Source of the DNA: Rhynchopus sp. YZ270_cl-10
Taxonomy: Eukaryota > Euglenozoa > Diplonemea > Diplonemida > Diplonemidae
Direction of reading: 5' to 3'
Assembly (NCBI GenBank): GCA_964035575.1
Contig: OZ037916.1
Span: forward strand, 930,001 to 994,000
DNA length: 64,000 bases
Made by a program: the position numbers and the translations under genes. Shown here in pieces: positions 9,336 to 20,025 of this stretch. The notes beneath the pieces were generated by a model, which worked only from the letters and a program-made list of their open reading frames with translations, had not been told where the DNA came from and made no database searches. Each line of letters starts with the position of its first letter. Position 1 is the stretch's first letter.

Positions 9336-11595
9336 ATGGCGACAAAGACGCGAAGCGTGTCGCCACAGACGGCGACGATCAATGCTGACCTTGGGAAGTA
9401 CTTGGAGAAGCTGCAGGAGCGGTGGGTGCCGCGCGACCAGCTGGAGGAGTGGAACCGCACGATGCACGTCAGCGACTACCAGCGGCGGGTACGCGGGGTG
9501 GCGGTGCGCTTTCTTGCAGCGGATATGAGCTACAAGGTGGGGTGGGTGTCAACCTGGGAATGCGGTGAAGGGCAGGAAAACCTCATTGTCGATGCAGGCA
9601 TGGGTGCAACCGAGGTTGTCCTCCTCCGCAACGTCTCGAACAGCAAATTCAACCCCAAGGAGGTCTCCCCCGAGGTCCTCGGCCGTCTGTACGAAGCAGA
9701 AGCGCAAAAGATGAAGAAGGCCAGCCACTACAACGTCAACACCCAGCCCTCCACCCTCCCACCCCCAGAGCTCCACCCCCACGTTCTCGTCATCGGAGGC
9801 GACGGCAAGGCCATCTGCGCAGAGCCCGTCTCAGAGATTGTTTCCCGCGCAGTAGGCGAAGACCCAGACACACCACGCTCGGGAGGTGCTGGTGGACCTG
9901 GCTTCCAAAATGCGGGTGTCGCCCCTGATGCGCATATGATCTCGCGTGAAGGGACAGGGACAGCGGCAATGGTGGAGACACTAGAGCGGCGTACGCAGGC
10001 TTCGCACGATGAGGAGCGGTGGCTCAGATCGCTGTTGGATATGACACGCGCGTTGGCGAAGAATGAGGGGAGACGGGGTGGAGGGGTGTCAAAGCCGTAC
10101 TACTGTCAGCAGGTATGATACAACACCTTCCTCTCCCCCCCCCCCCACACACACACAATTCTTCGAAAAAAAGCACAATGGTTCATTTAGGCACACTATT
10201 CACGGGCTTTGTATTTCAACTTTCTGGGTTTTTTTTTACTTTTTGATGAGATTAGGTTCATTTCTTCTGAAATTGATTTCATGCTCTCACCTCCTTTTAC
10301 CCCATCAGGTGCAACAAATGTGCAAACACGCGGAAGGCCTGCTCGGGAAGGAACGCATGCTGATGCGCCTTCGCTCCCCCCTCTACGTCTTTGGTGACAT
10401 CCACGGCAACTTCGACGACCTGCACTACTTCCTTGAGAAGCTCATCCCCTTCGGTGAGATCAAGTGTGCGGCACCGTCCTTCCTCTTCCTCGGTGACTAC
10501 GTAGACAGAGGCGACTTCGGGCTTGAGTGCGCGGTTATGCTGCTCACACTGAAATGTCTTGCACCTCAGAAGATCACGTTGCTTAGAGGCAACCACGAAA
10601 CTCCTGAGGTGAACGGAGATATTGCGGTATGTAATTGTGTTTGATTGTTGGGATTGAATCTGGGTTTAGGTGGAGGGAGGGGGTTGTGGATCATCTAATT
10701 TTGTTTTGACAGGAATACGGCGAGCTTAGCTTCAAGCACGAATGTATCCGTAAGTTTGGTGAAAAGCACGGCGACCAAATATGGGACTCAATCAACCGCG
10801 TCTTCCGTCTGCTCCCTGGTGCTGCGGTTATTGACGGAACCATCTTCTGTGCGCACGGAGGGATTCCGAGGTATGTCCTCCCACAGCTTTGCTGAACTGA
10901 ACACAATTTTTCACCATTTTACAGATTCGCGGGAGGTGCGGACGACAGACTGCAGATTCTCGACTCTCCTGAGTTCCCAAGGCTTCCCCGCATCCAGAGC
11001 GTGCCTGGGCTGCCCGAGAATGCATACTCGGCACGGTGTAGACAGATGATGGAGGACCTTGTGTGGTCCGACCCGGCAGGGGCACACGAGATGCTCGATT
11101 CGTTCGGGTTTGGTGAGAACAGACGAGGCCCGGGGCTCAAAACGTTTGGCAGTCGAGCGGTCGACGAGTTCTTGAATAACAACGGATTCTCTCATATCTT
11201 CCGTGCCCATCAGGAGAAGAGCAACGGACTCAGAATTTCAGACAACGGACGTGTCGTGACTATCTTTTCAACGTCGGACTACGTCGGTCACCAGAACGGT
11301 GCAGGAGTGGTCTACGTGGGCGATGCAAGCATCAGGATGATTATCAAGCAGGTATGCGTTGATGTGCACCATTTGCCCTTTTTTGGTCAATAAAATGAAC
11401 CCAAAATGCTTCAGGTTGTTTTGTGGAGTGCTTTACGTTTTGTATTGAGTTTATAATTAAAAAAATCATTTAATCTGCTATCGTTTTCTCCACACACAGC
11501 CGATGAATTAAACCAACCACCCACCACAGCCGAGAGATGAACAGCAGGAGCCCCAAGTGTCGGACCCACCGGCAGCGGCAAAAAAGCGGAAATGA
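9336..11595 (+). CDS. PPP-family serine/threonine phosphatase with N-terminal extension
   Basis: Spliced from five exons: 9336-10112, 10309-10626, 10713-10870, 10925-11351, 11530-11595, giving 581 residues. All PPP metal and catalytic motifs are present: GDIHGN (about residue 289), GDYVDRG (about 322), RGNHE (about 351), CAHGG (about 414) and RAHQE (about 510). It should be an active, two-metal PP1-like enzyme. The first 259 residues are an extension not found in classical PP1/PP2A, with a Pro- and Gly-rich segment before the catalytic domain. The short last exon ends in AAKKRK, a possible nuclear signal; an alternative acceptor ending at 11499 would instead add only PMN and a stop. All donor sites read GTATG. 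Intron 1 holds a partial family A module (10190-10232). The start is the first ATG of the frame. Confidence 0.9.
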
Positions 11596-11660
11596 GTGTA
11601 ATTTTTTCTCTTTAGGATGAGTGCAAAACCAGAGGCACATTCATCTCGACAATTTCTTTT

Positions 11661-11748
11661 CATGTACCAAAGGTACACTGTCGCGAGAGGGCTTTTGTAC
11701 AGATTCGCTGTTGTCTTGTTCGTCTTTGTATTTCAAGTCAACTTTTAT
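11661..11748. repeat. Family A module interrupted by a short insert
   Basis: CAAAGGTACACTGTCGCGAG and GGGCTTTTG are followed by GTACAGATTCGCTGTTG before CTTTGTATTTCAAGTCAACT. The extra piece also occurs at 12064-12088, next to another family A copy. Confidence 0.55.
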
Positions 11749-12580
11749 TTGTTTCTCTTTTTGAAAAAGGGTTCGGGAACAGGGCGTTGGTTTGTTTGTG
11801 CATATTTTTTTGGGGGAAGGTGACTAAGCACGAGAGGCTTAGGGTCATCTTATAAACTTTTCTTTTCTTTTTTTGATCCACCCCTGATCGCCCGCATCCA
11901 CACCGCCATAAAATTAGGGTCTGTCGTGGGTGGGGTTAGGGAGGGTCGTTGTAAACACTTTGGGATTTGTAATTCTGCTAAGTTCTGACATTACTGTTAA
12001 AAAAAATTTTTGGGGTGTTTTTTTTTGGGTATGGTTCCTTTTTGTATGGTTGTAGGTATGGGCTTTGTACAGATTCGCTGTTGCCCACCGTAGTTCCATT
12101 TTTTTTGGCACACTGTCACGAGAGGGCTTCAGTGTTATGAAGGACCAAATAAAAGGAAAGAAGGTGCCGGGTCATCTTTTGCTAATTTTTTTTTTCTACT
12201 TCTGTTGGAAGGGAAGGTGTTCACGCACTTCAGCGTGATGCACATTTCAAAATTTCTTTTCAATTGTTCGATACTAAACAGCATTTTTTTTTGGGACATA
12301 TTTTTATTGGTTAAGGTGACACAGTGCCTGCTTCTTATATCATCCTTTCCAAGCATTCCCAATATAAAAAAAATACACACCTTGCAGTTGATGTCCTCAC
12401 ACCACACTGTAAATGTGTCTGTATTTAAGAAAAAAAACTTCATTTTTTTTTCCCCCCATTCTTTTTTGATGGATCTCTTGCCGCAATTAATGGTGGGTTT
12501 GGCGAGGGATGTTTGGTGCATTCTTCCTTTTTAATTTTTTTTTTTGTTATTCTACCTTCTATTCAGTAGAATAGATAGTA

Positions 12581-12773
12581 CCGACCCTCCCCCGTGAAAT
12601 TGTCCCCCCCTCCCAAAAACCGGTATTTTGCCGCCAGGGACAATTTCAAGGGAGTCGCGGGGACAACCTTTGCTCTCCCTTCTTCACGACAAAACGGCCA
12701 CCCCCTTACAGTACGAGATATTGTCCCCCTCACTTTTTCCCCCAGGGGGGACAATTTCAAGGGGGAGGGTCGG
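12581..12773. mobile_element. TA-flanked foldback MITE, 193 bp
   Basis: The ends CCGACCCTCCCCC and GGGGGAGGGTCGG are inverted repeats, continuing inward through TGAAATTGTCCCCC. TA flanks both ends (12579-12580, 12774-12775). The flanking sequence (TCTATTCAGTAGAATAG, then TAGTA..TATATG) exists without the insertion at 62529-62560, where it reads TTAGTATATGAAA. That internal empty site supports a true TA target duplication, as in Tc1/mariner-type elements. Non-coding. Confidence 0.8.
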
Positions 12774-13382
12774 TATATGGAAATACTTTTCTTTGAAATA
12801 TGTTCTCTTTCGCTATGTCATCTTTCAAGTTTATGTTTTTTTTTTCTTCTTTTTTGTGTGCCCTAAATATGTGAGACTTATTTCAGGTATTTTGCAGAGA
12901 GAGATGGGGTCAACTACACTATTTCCAAAAAACAAAAATTTCAAAAAAAAAAAAAAAAATGCATAAAAAAATTTAGCCAACATGGGGGATACGGGGTTGG
13001 GGGTAGGGGGTAGGGTATTCTGAACGTAGTCGCTTTGTACTTTTTATAAAAATGTAACCGAAAAAAAAGCAACAAAAAAATAATATGGGCGGCCTTTTGA
13101 TGTGTATGTGTGTGTGCACGAGAGACACATGTCACATAGTTTTTTTCTTTTTATATCCTTTTCATTCCTTTATGTAAATGACAACTAAAAAAAATAAAGC
13201 AAAAAATAAAAAAAACATCCACAAAAAAATTGACGAAAAAAATGGGTCATGTCTTGGTCCTTGCTACACAAAAAAACGGCACTTTTTTGTTTTTGTTTTT
13301 GTTTCATGCTACGCCGATAAAGCATGCTCTCGATGCAGTCCATTGGGACTCGCATACCCAGTTGGAGACCCAGAGATTATCA

Positions 13383-13489
13383 GATGTAAACCACGAAATG
13401 GATGTAGGACTGTGTCCACCCCCCGGTACAGCCGGTTATGCACCAAAGGTAAACTGTTCACGGGCTTTTTGTATTTCAAACCAACTTTT
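13383..13489. repeat. Family A module, 5' complete copy
   Basis: Starts GATGTAAACCACGAAATGGA, has CCCCCGGTACAGCCGGTTAT, then the CACGGGCTTTTTGTATTTC end. It lies 243 bp before the start codon of the P-loop protein gene. Confidence 0.6.
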
Positions 13490-13731
13490 CTACGTTTTGA
13501 AAAACACACACCATAAAAAGAAAGATGGGAACATGTTTGTTGATCCCTCACCATATACTATCACTTTATTGATTGCATATGATGAAGTTACTAGTATTTC
13601 AAACCAACCTTCTTTCTCTTCATCTTTCAACCAACTCAAACACCAGACACATTGCTCTCTTCTTCCTTTGCACCCTCTCTCTCCTCCTCCTCCTCCTCCC
13701 CCCCTTTTCTAACCTTTCGCAAAGCGGCCCA

Positions 13732-15336
13732 ATGCCGACCATGGAAGAAAGCTTTCTACAGTTACAGAACTGCATGAAAGGCAATGTACGTCGCTTAGAC
13801 GGCCCCGATGGCATTGCGGTGATATGCCAGGAACGGGCGCAGACGAACTTCGATCTGACACACGAAAACTGGTCCGAACAGTTCGACGAAACGATGGGCG
13901 CGATTGATGTGGTCATCACCGGAGACAAGGCGGCAGGGAAGACTACGTTCCTCGCGGGGCTTACCTCTGGGAAAATGGAGATCCTCCAGGCGCTACGCTA
14001 CGACTGCAGCTCCTTCTACAATCTCTGGTACGGCGCCACCCCTTACGAGCTCGATGCCCTCGCTGCCAGCCTCACCACACGAGACATGGGGTATTTCCAA
14101 ACAGAGCTTGCGTTTGGAAGCATGCTTCTCCCCGCCTCGGAATACGCTATGTTCCTCGACGACGATGAGTTCAAAGGTGTCGCCACCGACCCATCAGCGA
14201 CCTACCAACCACCGATCTCAGAATATACCCACATCTTAGTCAATGTTCTTGAGATAGGGGGAGACGCGCTGCAGGTGTTGTCATCGCCTCCGCCAGAAAA
14301 GCGTGCGATATATAATACTATTCGGAAAACGATTCAGAATACGGCAACAATTTGTTTGTTTGTGACCAACACTTCGGATGCATTTGCTGATTTGGAGAAA
14401 GGGTTGAAGGGAGGGGTTGGGGGGAGCTATGCGGGCTCTCTTGCTACAAAGCGGTTGGTTGTGTTTTACAGAACGAAAGATGCCACTTCTCCTCCTTCTC
14501 CTCCTTCTTCTGTAGAAGAAGAAATACGTTGTTCCGCTGTTTCTATCGGCTTTTCCGCAGACAATGTATTCATCCATGAAGTAGACCACCTAAAACACAA
14601 CGGCCTCCCTGCCAACGCTGGGGGAGAAATGGTAGTGAACAACACTCAAGTATTGCAAACGTTTTGGGAAATGCTTCAACACGTTTCCACCAAGGCTGCC
14701 ATTTCTGACACCATTATAGATCAGGTTCTTGGGTTGATTTTGAGGCATCATCACAACGCAAACTACTCTAATCAAGAATGCGATATTCTTGACATCAACA
14801 CCTTCAAAACAATGCTTGAACACGTCCACCACACAGTCGAGCATGGTACTGTCTTTGACGAAACCTTTCAGCCGGTTATCTCCATGCCCCCTTCCTATCT
14901 ACGTTCTGCGTATTCAGAGATTGTAGAAGCGTTAGTAAAACGCAAGGTATGCATGCAGGTGTCCGTTCTCCAAAGGGTACGGTGCATTGAAACGATCGCC
15001 GATAATGTGCAAGAGGTTGATATAGCCGGGTGTCTCGATGGAGTGGAGAATATAGGTGATGGGCAGAGTTCGGTAGTGTTTCCATCAGTTGAGAGCCCGC
15101 TCAGGGCGGTGCTGGCGAGGGAGCTCGGGTTAGGTGTGCGTGTGGCAGAAGGAGAAGGAGGAGGAGGAGGAGGAGGAGGGGGAGGGGGAGGAGGGGAAAG
15201 GGATGAGGCAGGTCAGAAAGTGCTCGCAGAGGTAGTTGCACAATGCAAAAACGCGCTAGACTGGGTGGTGGCAGCCTGGTACTATGGAATTGATGCTGTG
15301 CAGGTCGGGGAGAGGCGGGTGAGCTTCACTTTTTGA
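13732..15336 (+). CDS. P-loop NTPase (GTPase-like) protein of unknown role
   Basis: 534 residues, no intron. A Walker A motif GDKAAGKTT sits at about residue 62-70 after a hydrophobic strand (IDVVITGD). A later strand NVLEIGGD could be the DxxG-like switch II position, and CLFVTNTSD could replace NKxD; a Ras-like or GTPase-like fold is therefore plausible but unproven. The C-terminal half is helical with no family recognised. A run of about 14 glycines (15156-15197, mostly GGA codons) is a coding microsatellite likely to vary in length. The chosen ATG is the first after the C/T-rich tract at 13680-13720; longer in-frame starts would translate that tract. A protein conserved in euglenozoans is possible, but I cannot name it. 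Confidence 0.8.
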   Translation: MPTMEESFLQLQNCMKGNVRRLDGPDGIAVICQERAQTNFDLTHENWSEQFDETMGAIDVVITGDKAAGKTTFLAGLTSGKMEILQALRYDCSSFYNLWYGATPYELDALAASLTTRDMGYFQTELAFGSMLLPASEYAMFLDDDEFKGVATDPSATYQPPISEYTHILVNVLEIGGDALQVLSSPPPEKRAIYNTIRKTIQNTATICLFVTNTSDAFADLEKGLKGGVGGSYAGSLATKRLVVFYRTKDATSPPSPPSSVEEEIRCSAVSIGFSADNVFIHEVDHLKHNGLPANAGGEMVVNNTQVLQTFWEMLQHVSTKAAISDTIIDQVLGLILRHHHNANYSNQECDILDINTFKTMLEHVHHTVEHGTVFDETFQPVISMPPSYLRSAYSEIVEALVKRKVCMQVSVLQRVRCIETIADNVQEVDIAGCLDGVENIGDGQSSVVFPSVESPLRAVLARELGLGVRVAEGEGGGGGGGGGGGGGERDEAGQKVLAEVVAQCKNALDWVVAAWYYGIDAVQVGERRVSFTF

Positions 15337-15814
15337 GGTGCCGTTTAGAAAATTTGAGTGTGGCGCAACGTTTCATTTACATTCGACTACCCAAAGCTTA
15401 TGCCTGGTGTGCGATCTTTTCAAAGATGGTTCGTTCTGTTTTTCCGAATTTATTCAGCGCGTTTTTTGAACAACCCAAAAAGTACATTCAGAGAGTTCGA
15501 CTTTTTTTTTGCATTTTGCGGGTTTTTCTGTTTAAACCATGTTGCTAGCTGCAGGTCTCTTTTAAACATTGGCGGTGTGTTGTAGAGTACAGACCCAAGG
15601 AAACCAAATTGTATTAGGATCGAAGACCACCCAACGTAAAATACAAAAAAAAAGCCAAGACAATAGCGCAAATTGCGACCTGAGCAAAATTAACCTAGAA
15701 ATCCTCTCCCCGCCATATTTTCATACATTTTCTCCCCCACCAACTCCCCATTTTCACATCCAGACTCTGTGTCTCTATACAAAAGTCCGAATGGACTACC
15801 CTTGTTCTTCCTTA
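15337..15814. other. Spacer without recognised features
   Basis: Runs from the P-loop gene to the transposon. Only A/T-rich sequence was seen. Confidence 0.5.
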
Positions 15815-16721
15815 GGGCAGGGCAAGTATTTTTCTCGTTTCTTATTATTTGCAGCTCAAAAAAATGCGCGCGCGCGCGCAAAAAAAAATAACTAGTCGAA
15901 AAAAAATACCCCACCTACCACGTAGGTCACGTGTTTCGTCCAGAAGTTCATCAGCTGGTCGTTCTGCTCTGCTGCTTTCCGCGACAGCAGTGGCTCGTCA
16001 ATGTCGTAATTCTGCTTCAGGTGGTTGGCGATCTCCAGCAGAATCGCCGACACGTCCGTTGTTGCAACTGTGACATTTTTTTTGTCGTACACCGCAGTTC
16101 TCACGCGCTCCTGTACAAGCTCGAGGGGGGCCTTCATGCTCGAGGTGTACATGGCCTCGATGCGGGGGTCACTGCTCAGGCAGTCTCTCATGTCTTGCAG
16201 ACTGCCAGCCTGCGAGACCTTGCTCTCGACGATACTGTCCTCGATTGTCGATCGAGCAAGCGAGACTGAGCCTAAACAGTAATTTAAACTCACCATGGTG
16301 CGTTCGCATCTTTCGCGGTAGCTCTGACCGGGAGCTGTCCTGAACACTGTGAGTGCTGGAACCTTGCTCAGGGAGAAGAGAGCGATCAACCCCAGGCGCA
16401 CCGACCACGTGTTTGGATTTCTGTCCGGCCCTCCGTCACTCTCAACGCATAAGCAGTCACGAACTGCCGGTGATCTCTCGCGCAAGTACGAAAGCATCTC
16501 AGCTGTGTGTCGCAAAGCTGTTGACGGAGTCAGAACTTTGTCTTTTACCATGACTCGGACTGATCCCCCATAATGCCCGCGGAGTCGAGCCTCTGCACTG
16601 CTGGGATGAAACGTGCCACCCCCCAGGCCCACTCCCCTGCGTTACCTTATCACTAGTTTTGGGATTTCAAAAATAATGCGCGCGCGCATAATGAGAAACG
16701 AGAAGAAAAATTGCCCTGCCC
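15815..16721. mobile_element. DNA transposon remnant with TIRs and TTA duplication
   Basis: The left end GGGCAGGGCAAG and right end TTGCCCTGCCC are inverted repeats that stay similar over about 60 bp, through TTCTCGTTTCT and an alternating GCGCGCGC run near each end (15866-15880, 16678-16687). TTA flanks both sides (15812-15814, 16722-16724). At 907 bp it is short for an autonomous element. It carries a DDE-type transposase fragment on the - strand and sits between two host genes on the + strand. A TTA duplication is known for PIF/Harbinger and some CACTA-like elements, but the protein does not look like either, so the superfamily is left open. Confidence 0.75.
15892..16632 (-). CDS. DDE transposase fragment
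   Basis: About 246 open codons, the only believable - strand coding in the window. The segment ESDGGPDRNPNTW, a helical region, RTAPGQSYRERCERTMVSLN and CLGSVSLAR match the general layout of a DDE catalytic core I associate with uncharacterised eukaryotic transposases (DGGPD..RTAP.S..ERxMSxLN): the acidic D in SDGGPD and the E in CERTM are plausible catalytic residues. The frame has no ATG at its 5' end and is preceded by a stop and a possible splice acceptor (ACGCAG), so it is a partial copy or a later exon. No DNA-binding domain remains. Confidence 0.65.
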   Translation of the reverse strand: MGLGGGTFHPSSAEARLRGHYGGSVRVMVKDKVLTPSTALRHTAEMLSYLRERSPAVRDCLCVESDGGPDRNPNTWSVRLGLIALFSLSKVPALTVFRTAPGQSYRERCERTMVSLNYCLGSVSLARSTIEDSIVESKVSQAGSLQDMRDCLSSDPRIEAMYTSSMKAPLELVQERVRTAVYDKKNVTVATTDVSAILLEIANHLKQNYDIDEPLLSRKAAEQNDQLMNFWTKHVTYVVGGVFFFD

Positions 16722-16896
16722 TTACCTAAATATGCTAACTTCCTGCCATTGCACGTCGGCCATCTTTCGAATCTATCCTTTTTTTTTTTTTAACCAAAAA
16801 AAAGGGTGCATTGTGTTGACCCTCTCAAAATACTTTCAATTCTGTGTTTTCACACAAATTAGATGAATCTAATCTAAAACCAACGCTGGTTGCATT

Positions 16897-16944
16897 GTCA
16901 CCTCTGCGTCCTAAAGGGCGTTTTGCACTATCAACCTCCCTTTC
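16897..16944. repeat. Family B module (TTTTGCACTATCAAC) before MOB1
   Basis: CTGCGTCCTAAAGGGCGTTT followed by TGCACTATCAACCTCC. It ends 34 bases before the MOB1 start codon. Fuller family B copies are at 17977-18050 and 32819-32883. Confidence 0.55.
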
Positions 16945-16978
16945 ATTACTACCCCCCTACATACAGTACAATACACAC

Positions 16979-17590
16979 ATGACGGAGCCTCACCGCTCTC
17001 TGGTCAAAACCTCGGACCTTCAGAATGCGGTGAAACTCCCCGAGGGAGGCTGCAAGCAGCACTGGATTGCCACGCACACGAAGGACTTCTACAAGATGAC
17101 CCACGTGCTCTTCGGCAGCATCACGGAGTTCTGCACGGACAAGACGTGCCCGGTGATGTCCTGTGGCAGGCGGTACGAATATCTTTGGAAAGACAAACGA
17201 GAGTTTCGAAAGGTGACCCGGGTTTCGGCACCGCAATATGTGGAGCTCTTTATGGCGTGGGCAGAAGAAATGATGGGGGACGAAGAGGCGTTTCCGACGA
17301 CGGAGGGCGTGCAGTACCCGAAGGATTTTATTAAAAATGTCAGCAACATATTCAAACGGCTCTTCCGGGTCTACGCCCATGTGTACTATTCGCACTTCTT
17401 CCGCGTTCAGTTTCTCGACGAAGAAGCGCACCTTAACACCGCCTTCAAACATCTCGTCCTTTTTGGATTAGAATTTAAATTATTAGAACCATCGGAAATG
17501 GCGCCAATAAGAGACCTGGTAGAAGGTCTCATAGGGGCAGATGTCATTAAGCAAGCGATAGCAGACAATGAAGAAGGCGCCAACGATTAA
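16979..17590 (+). CDS. MOB1: MOB1-type kinase activator
   Basis: 203 residues, the usual length for MOB1 (about 215). The whole Mob domain is present: LPEG..HWIATHTKDFY, the zinc ligands Cys-x4-Cys in EFCTDKTCPVMSCGRRYEY, APQYVELFMAW, FPTTEGVQYP, and FRVYAHVYYSHF with the two ligand histidines, then EAHLNTAFKH. MOB1 proteins bind and activate NDR/LATS kinases in mitotic exit and cytokinesis; that role is inferred from the family. The upstream C/T-rich tract ends in a family B repeat and ACATACAG, a likely acceptor 11 bases before the ATG. No intron. Confidence 0.95.
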   Translation: MTEPHRSLVKTSDLQNAVKLPEGGCKQHWIATHTKDFYKMTHVLFGSITEFCTDKTCPVMSCGRRYEYLWKDKREFRKVTRVSAPQYVELFMAWAEEMMGDEEAFPTTEGVQYPKDFIKNVSNIFKRLFRVYAHVYYSHFFRVQFLDEEAHLNTAFKHLVLFGLEFKLLEPSEMAPIRDLVEGLIGADVIKQAIADNEEGAND

Positions 17591-17976
17591 GATAGAGGCA
17601 AATAGACAAAAGCGGTGACAAAGCGATTTTGTGTATATATATTTTTTTTTTGATAAAACAACTTGTTGTCAATTCTAAAAGGATTGGAGGCAGCGCTGCA
17701 GGGCAAACAAAAACGGATTGAAAAAGACAGAAGCTCGCTTGGTTTCTTTGAGTACTCAAATAACCACAACAACCGTACAGTTTAACACAATTTTTTTTCA
17801 CCTTTTTGTTTTCCGGCTTTGAGCGCACAAACAAAAGACCCGATATTTTTTTCTTGAGTCTTTAATGTTATCACCCCTTCCCAGTCAGGGTGGGGAAATG
17901 ACTGTGTACCTGCTTACAGTTTCCCTGTAGGCAGGGAACCCTAAGTGAACACTAACCACACTCCAGGGGAGGTTTC

Positions 17977-18050
17977 GATAACTCCCCGCGGAGTGTCAGT
18001 GCCCTGCGTTTCCCAGAAGCATTTTTTTGCACTATCAACTTCACTATTTT
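17977..18050. repeat. Family B module, full copy
   Basis: CGCGGAGTGTCAGTGCCCTG, then CGTTTCCCAGAAGC and TTGCACTATCAACTTCAC. Other good copies: 31101-31160, 31657-31708, 32819-32883; degenerate ones at 31501-31557, 53395-53485, 57240-57293, 57708-57752, 61309-61350 and 62909-62966. Confidence 0.65.
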
Positions 18051-18300
18051 TGCGTGAGGCGTTTTTTGCACATTCATCGTCTCATTCCCGAATAGGATCT
18101 AACATAAAGAAGGGGGGTTGTGGTGGGGGGGGAAGGGTTCATCGCTACAGGGATGGGGTTTTGGGCTGGGCAGAAATTTATTCTTTTTTTTCTTGTACTT
18201 TCATCCGGGGCTGGCATCGTGTCGGAGGCTGTGCCTGCATTAATAACGATTCTCTTTCTTTAGCTTTCTTTAGAGGGAGTAGCGATGTGTAAGGCATGAA

Positions 18301-18385
18301 ATGGTTGGGGGTTCCACCCGGTGTCATATCTACCAAAAAGGTACACTTTTTTTCACGAGAAGGCTTTGTATTTCAAGGCAATTTT
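18301..18385. repeat. Family A module before PRMT
   Basis: Keeps GGTTGGGG.TCCACCCGGT, CATATCTACCAAAAAGGTAC and CACGAGAAGGCTTTGTATTT. It ends 233 bp before the PRMT start codon. Confidence 0.55.
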
Positions 18386-18617
18386 TTGTACCACCCCCTT
18401 CATCCTATCCCCCTCATTCTTGGGTTCTTTTCAATTTTTTCCCCTTTTTTTCTTCTCGAAAAGTATTCATTCCCCCATTTTTTCTCTTTTTACCTCCACC
18501 TCCACTCTCCCTTCTCCAAAATGTAGTTCACATTCCATATTCTCTCTCAGACAGCCCCCTCCACACACGGGGATTTTTTTTTTCCTTGCATTTTGCGTTT
18601 TTGCACTTTGCAAAGAT

Positions 18618-20025
18618 ATGACTGCACCGAACAGCACCCCGGTAGACCAAAAGAAGGCAACATCTGAGGATTACTACTTCGACCCGAAGGCCCGGTATAC
18701 TTACCATGAGGAAATGATAAAAGACCCTGTCCGCCAGGGCAAGCTCACCAAATGCATTGAGAAGAACGCCGACAAATTTAAGGGCGCGACTGTGCTGGTG
18801 GTGGGGTGTGGGTTGGGCCTGACGTCGTTGCAGTGTGCACGAATTGGAGGGGCGAAACGGGTTGTAGGAGTGGAGCATAGCAGCATCATCCATAAGGCGA
18901 GAGAGGTGGCAGAGGAGAACGGGCTGGACGGGGTGTGTGAGTTCTACAAGGAGGAGATGGAGGACCTGCCGATCGAGAAGGGGTCTGTGGACATCATAAT
19001 CTGTGAGTGGGTAGGAAACGTTCTGTCGAACGAGCCTGCAGCGAAGGAGCTTATTAAGGCGCGTGATCTGTACCTTGCGAAGAACGGTACCATCGTTCCG
19101 GACCGTGCTGCCTTCCACATCACCGCATGCTGCGATGCAGAATACAAACATGATACACTCGAGTATTGGGAGAATGTCTACGGGTTCCGCATGTGTCCAA
19201 TGAAAAAGCTAGTCTATGAATGCCCCATTGTCTCTGCAGTGCCCGCAAGCCAGATTGTTACAAATGCAGCGGTAGTCTTCACACTCGATGCATACACAAT
19301 GAAAGAGGAGGATTTGAACCCAGAAAAGGTATGGTTTGTATCCCAATTATGTGAATTTTGTTGTGGAAATTTTGTGGTGTTTTGTCATGAACCTGGCAGT
19401 GGTGGAAATGTTCTGTAGCATTAGGCGAGTTGACGTCAGTTTAGGAAGTTTTGTCTATTTTTTTTTCTGGGAAATTGTTGTCCCAAAACCACCCAACCCC
19501 AAATGTCGCTTTATTTCACCTAGACTAATGCAGTTATTTCATCAACAAAACTTTTTTCTCTTTAATTCTCAGGAGTTCACTCTGCTGTCGTCGAAGAACG
19601 GTGAGTACATCCACTACCTGATAGGCTACGTTACCTTCGGTCTTGCGAAGGAGGGCTGGAAGAAGGGCTTCAACGTGCATGCGGGCCCCAACGAGGATGT
19701 TTCGTATTGGCAGCAGACGTGCTTCACGTTGGAGGAGGACCTTGCCATAAATTACGGCGACAAGATGAAGGGTTGTTTCAAAATGACGTATGGCCCCCTT
19801 TTCTTACACTTTTCTTCAACTTACAAAGTACAATTTGTCGTTGTCACCTCATGAAGGAGGAAATAGAAACAAAGCGTTTTTGAACTTTTTGTTGAATGGT
19901 ATTTCACAACAACTCACCCTCACAGAACTGGAAAGCAGCGCTGTGAAATCTCCATAGACATTATGATCGATGGGTCTGCACAAGAAACGAATTACACACA
20001 AAAATTTGTCTTCTTCAATGCCTGA
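18618..20025 (+). CDS. Protein arginine methyltransferase (PRMT1-like)
   Basis: Three exons (18618-19328, 19573-19787, 19926-20025) give 341 residues, close to PRMT1. The N-terminal YYFD..HEEMIKDPVR, the AdoMet motif VLVVGCGLG, the acidic VVGVEHSS, the double-E loop CEWVGNVLSNE, PDRAAF and the dimerisation region with WENVYGF are all present. Two points differ from active PRMT1: the second Tyr of YFxxY is a Lys (YFDPK) and the THW loop reads SYWQQ. Trypanosomes have an inactive PRMT prozyme partner, so this may be an enzyme or a regulatory subunit; the intact double-E loop favours activity. Donors are GTATG. Intron 2 carries a dispersed repeat (19849-19900). The ATG follows TTTGCAAAG by two bases. 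Confidence 0.9.

Larger units (their letters stand above)
11596..13731. other. 2.1-kb gene-free spacer
   Basis: Holds family A copies (11661-11748, 12058-12131, 13383-13489), a family E copy (11819-11862) and the TA-flanked foldback 12581-12773. Low-complexity A/T runs fill 12930-13240. A C/T-rich tract at 13600-13725 precedes the next start codon. 13486-13585 is nearly identical to 60140-60240 (ATATACTATCA and GATTGCATATGATGAA are in both), a further dispersed repeat. Confidence 0.6.
17591..18617. other. 1-kb gene-free spacer
   Basis: Holds family B (17977-18050), F (18206-18246) and A (18301-18385) modules in that order, then a C/T-rich tract (18400-18530) upstream of the PRMT start. No gene seen. 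Confidence 0.6.
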
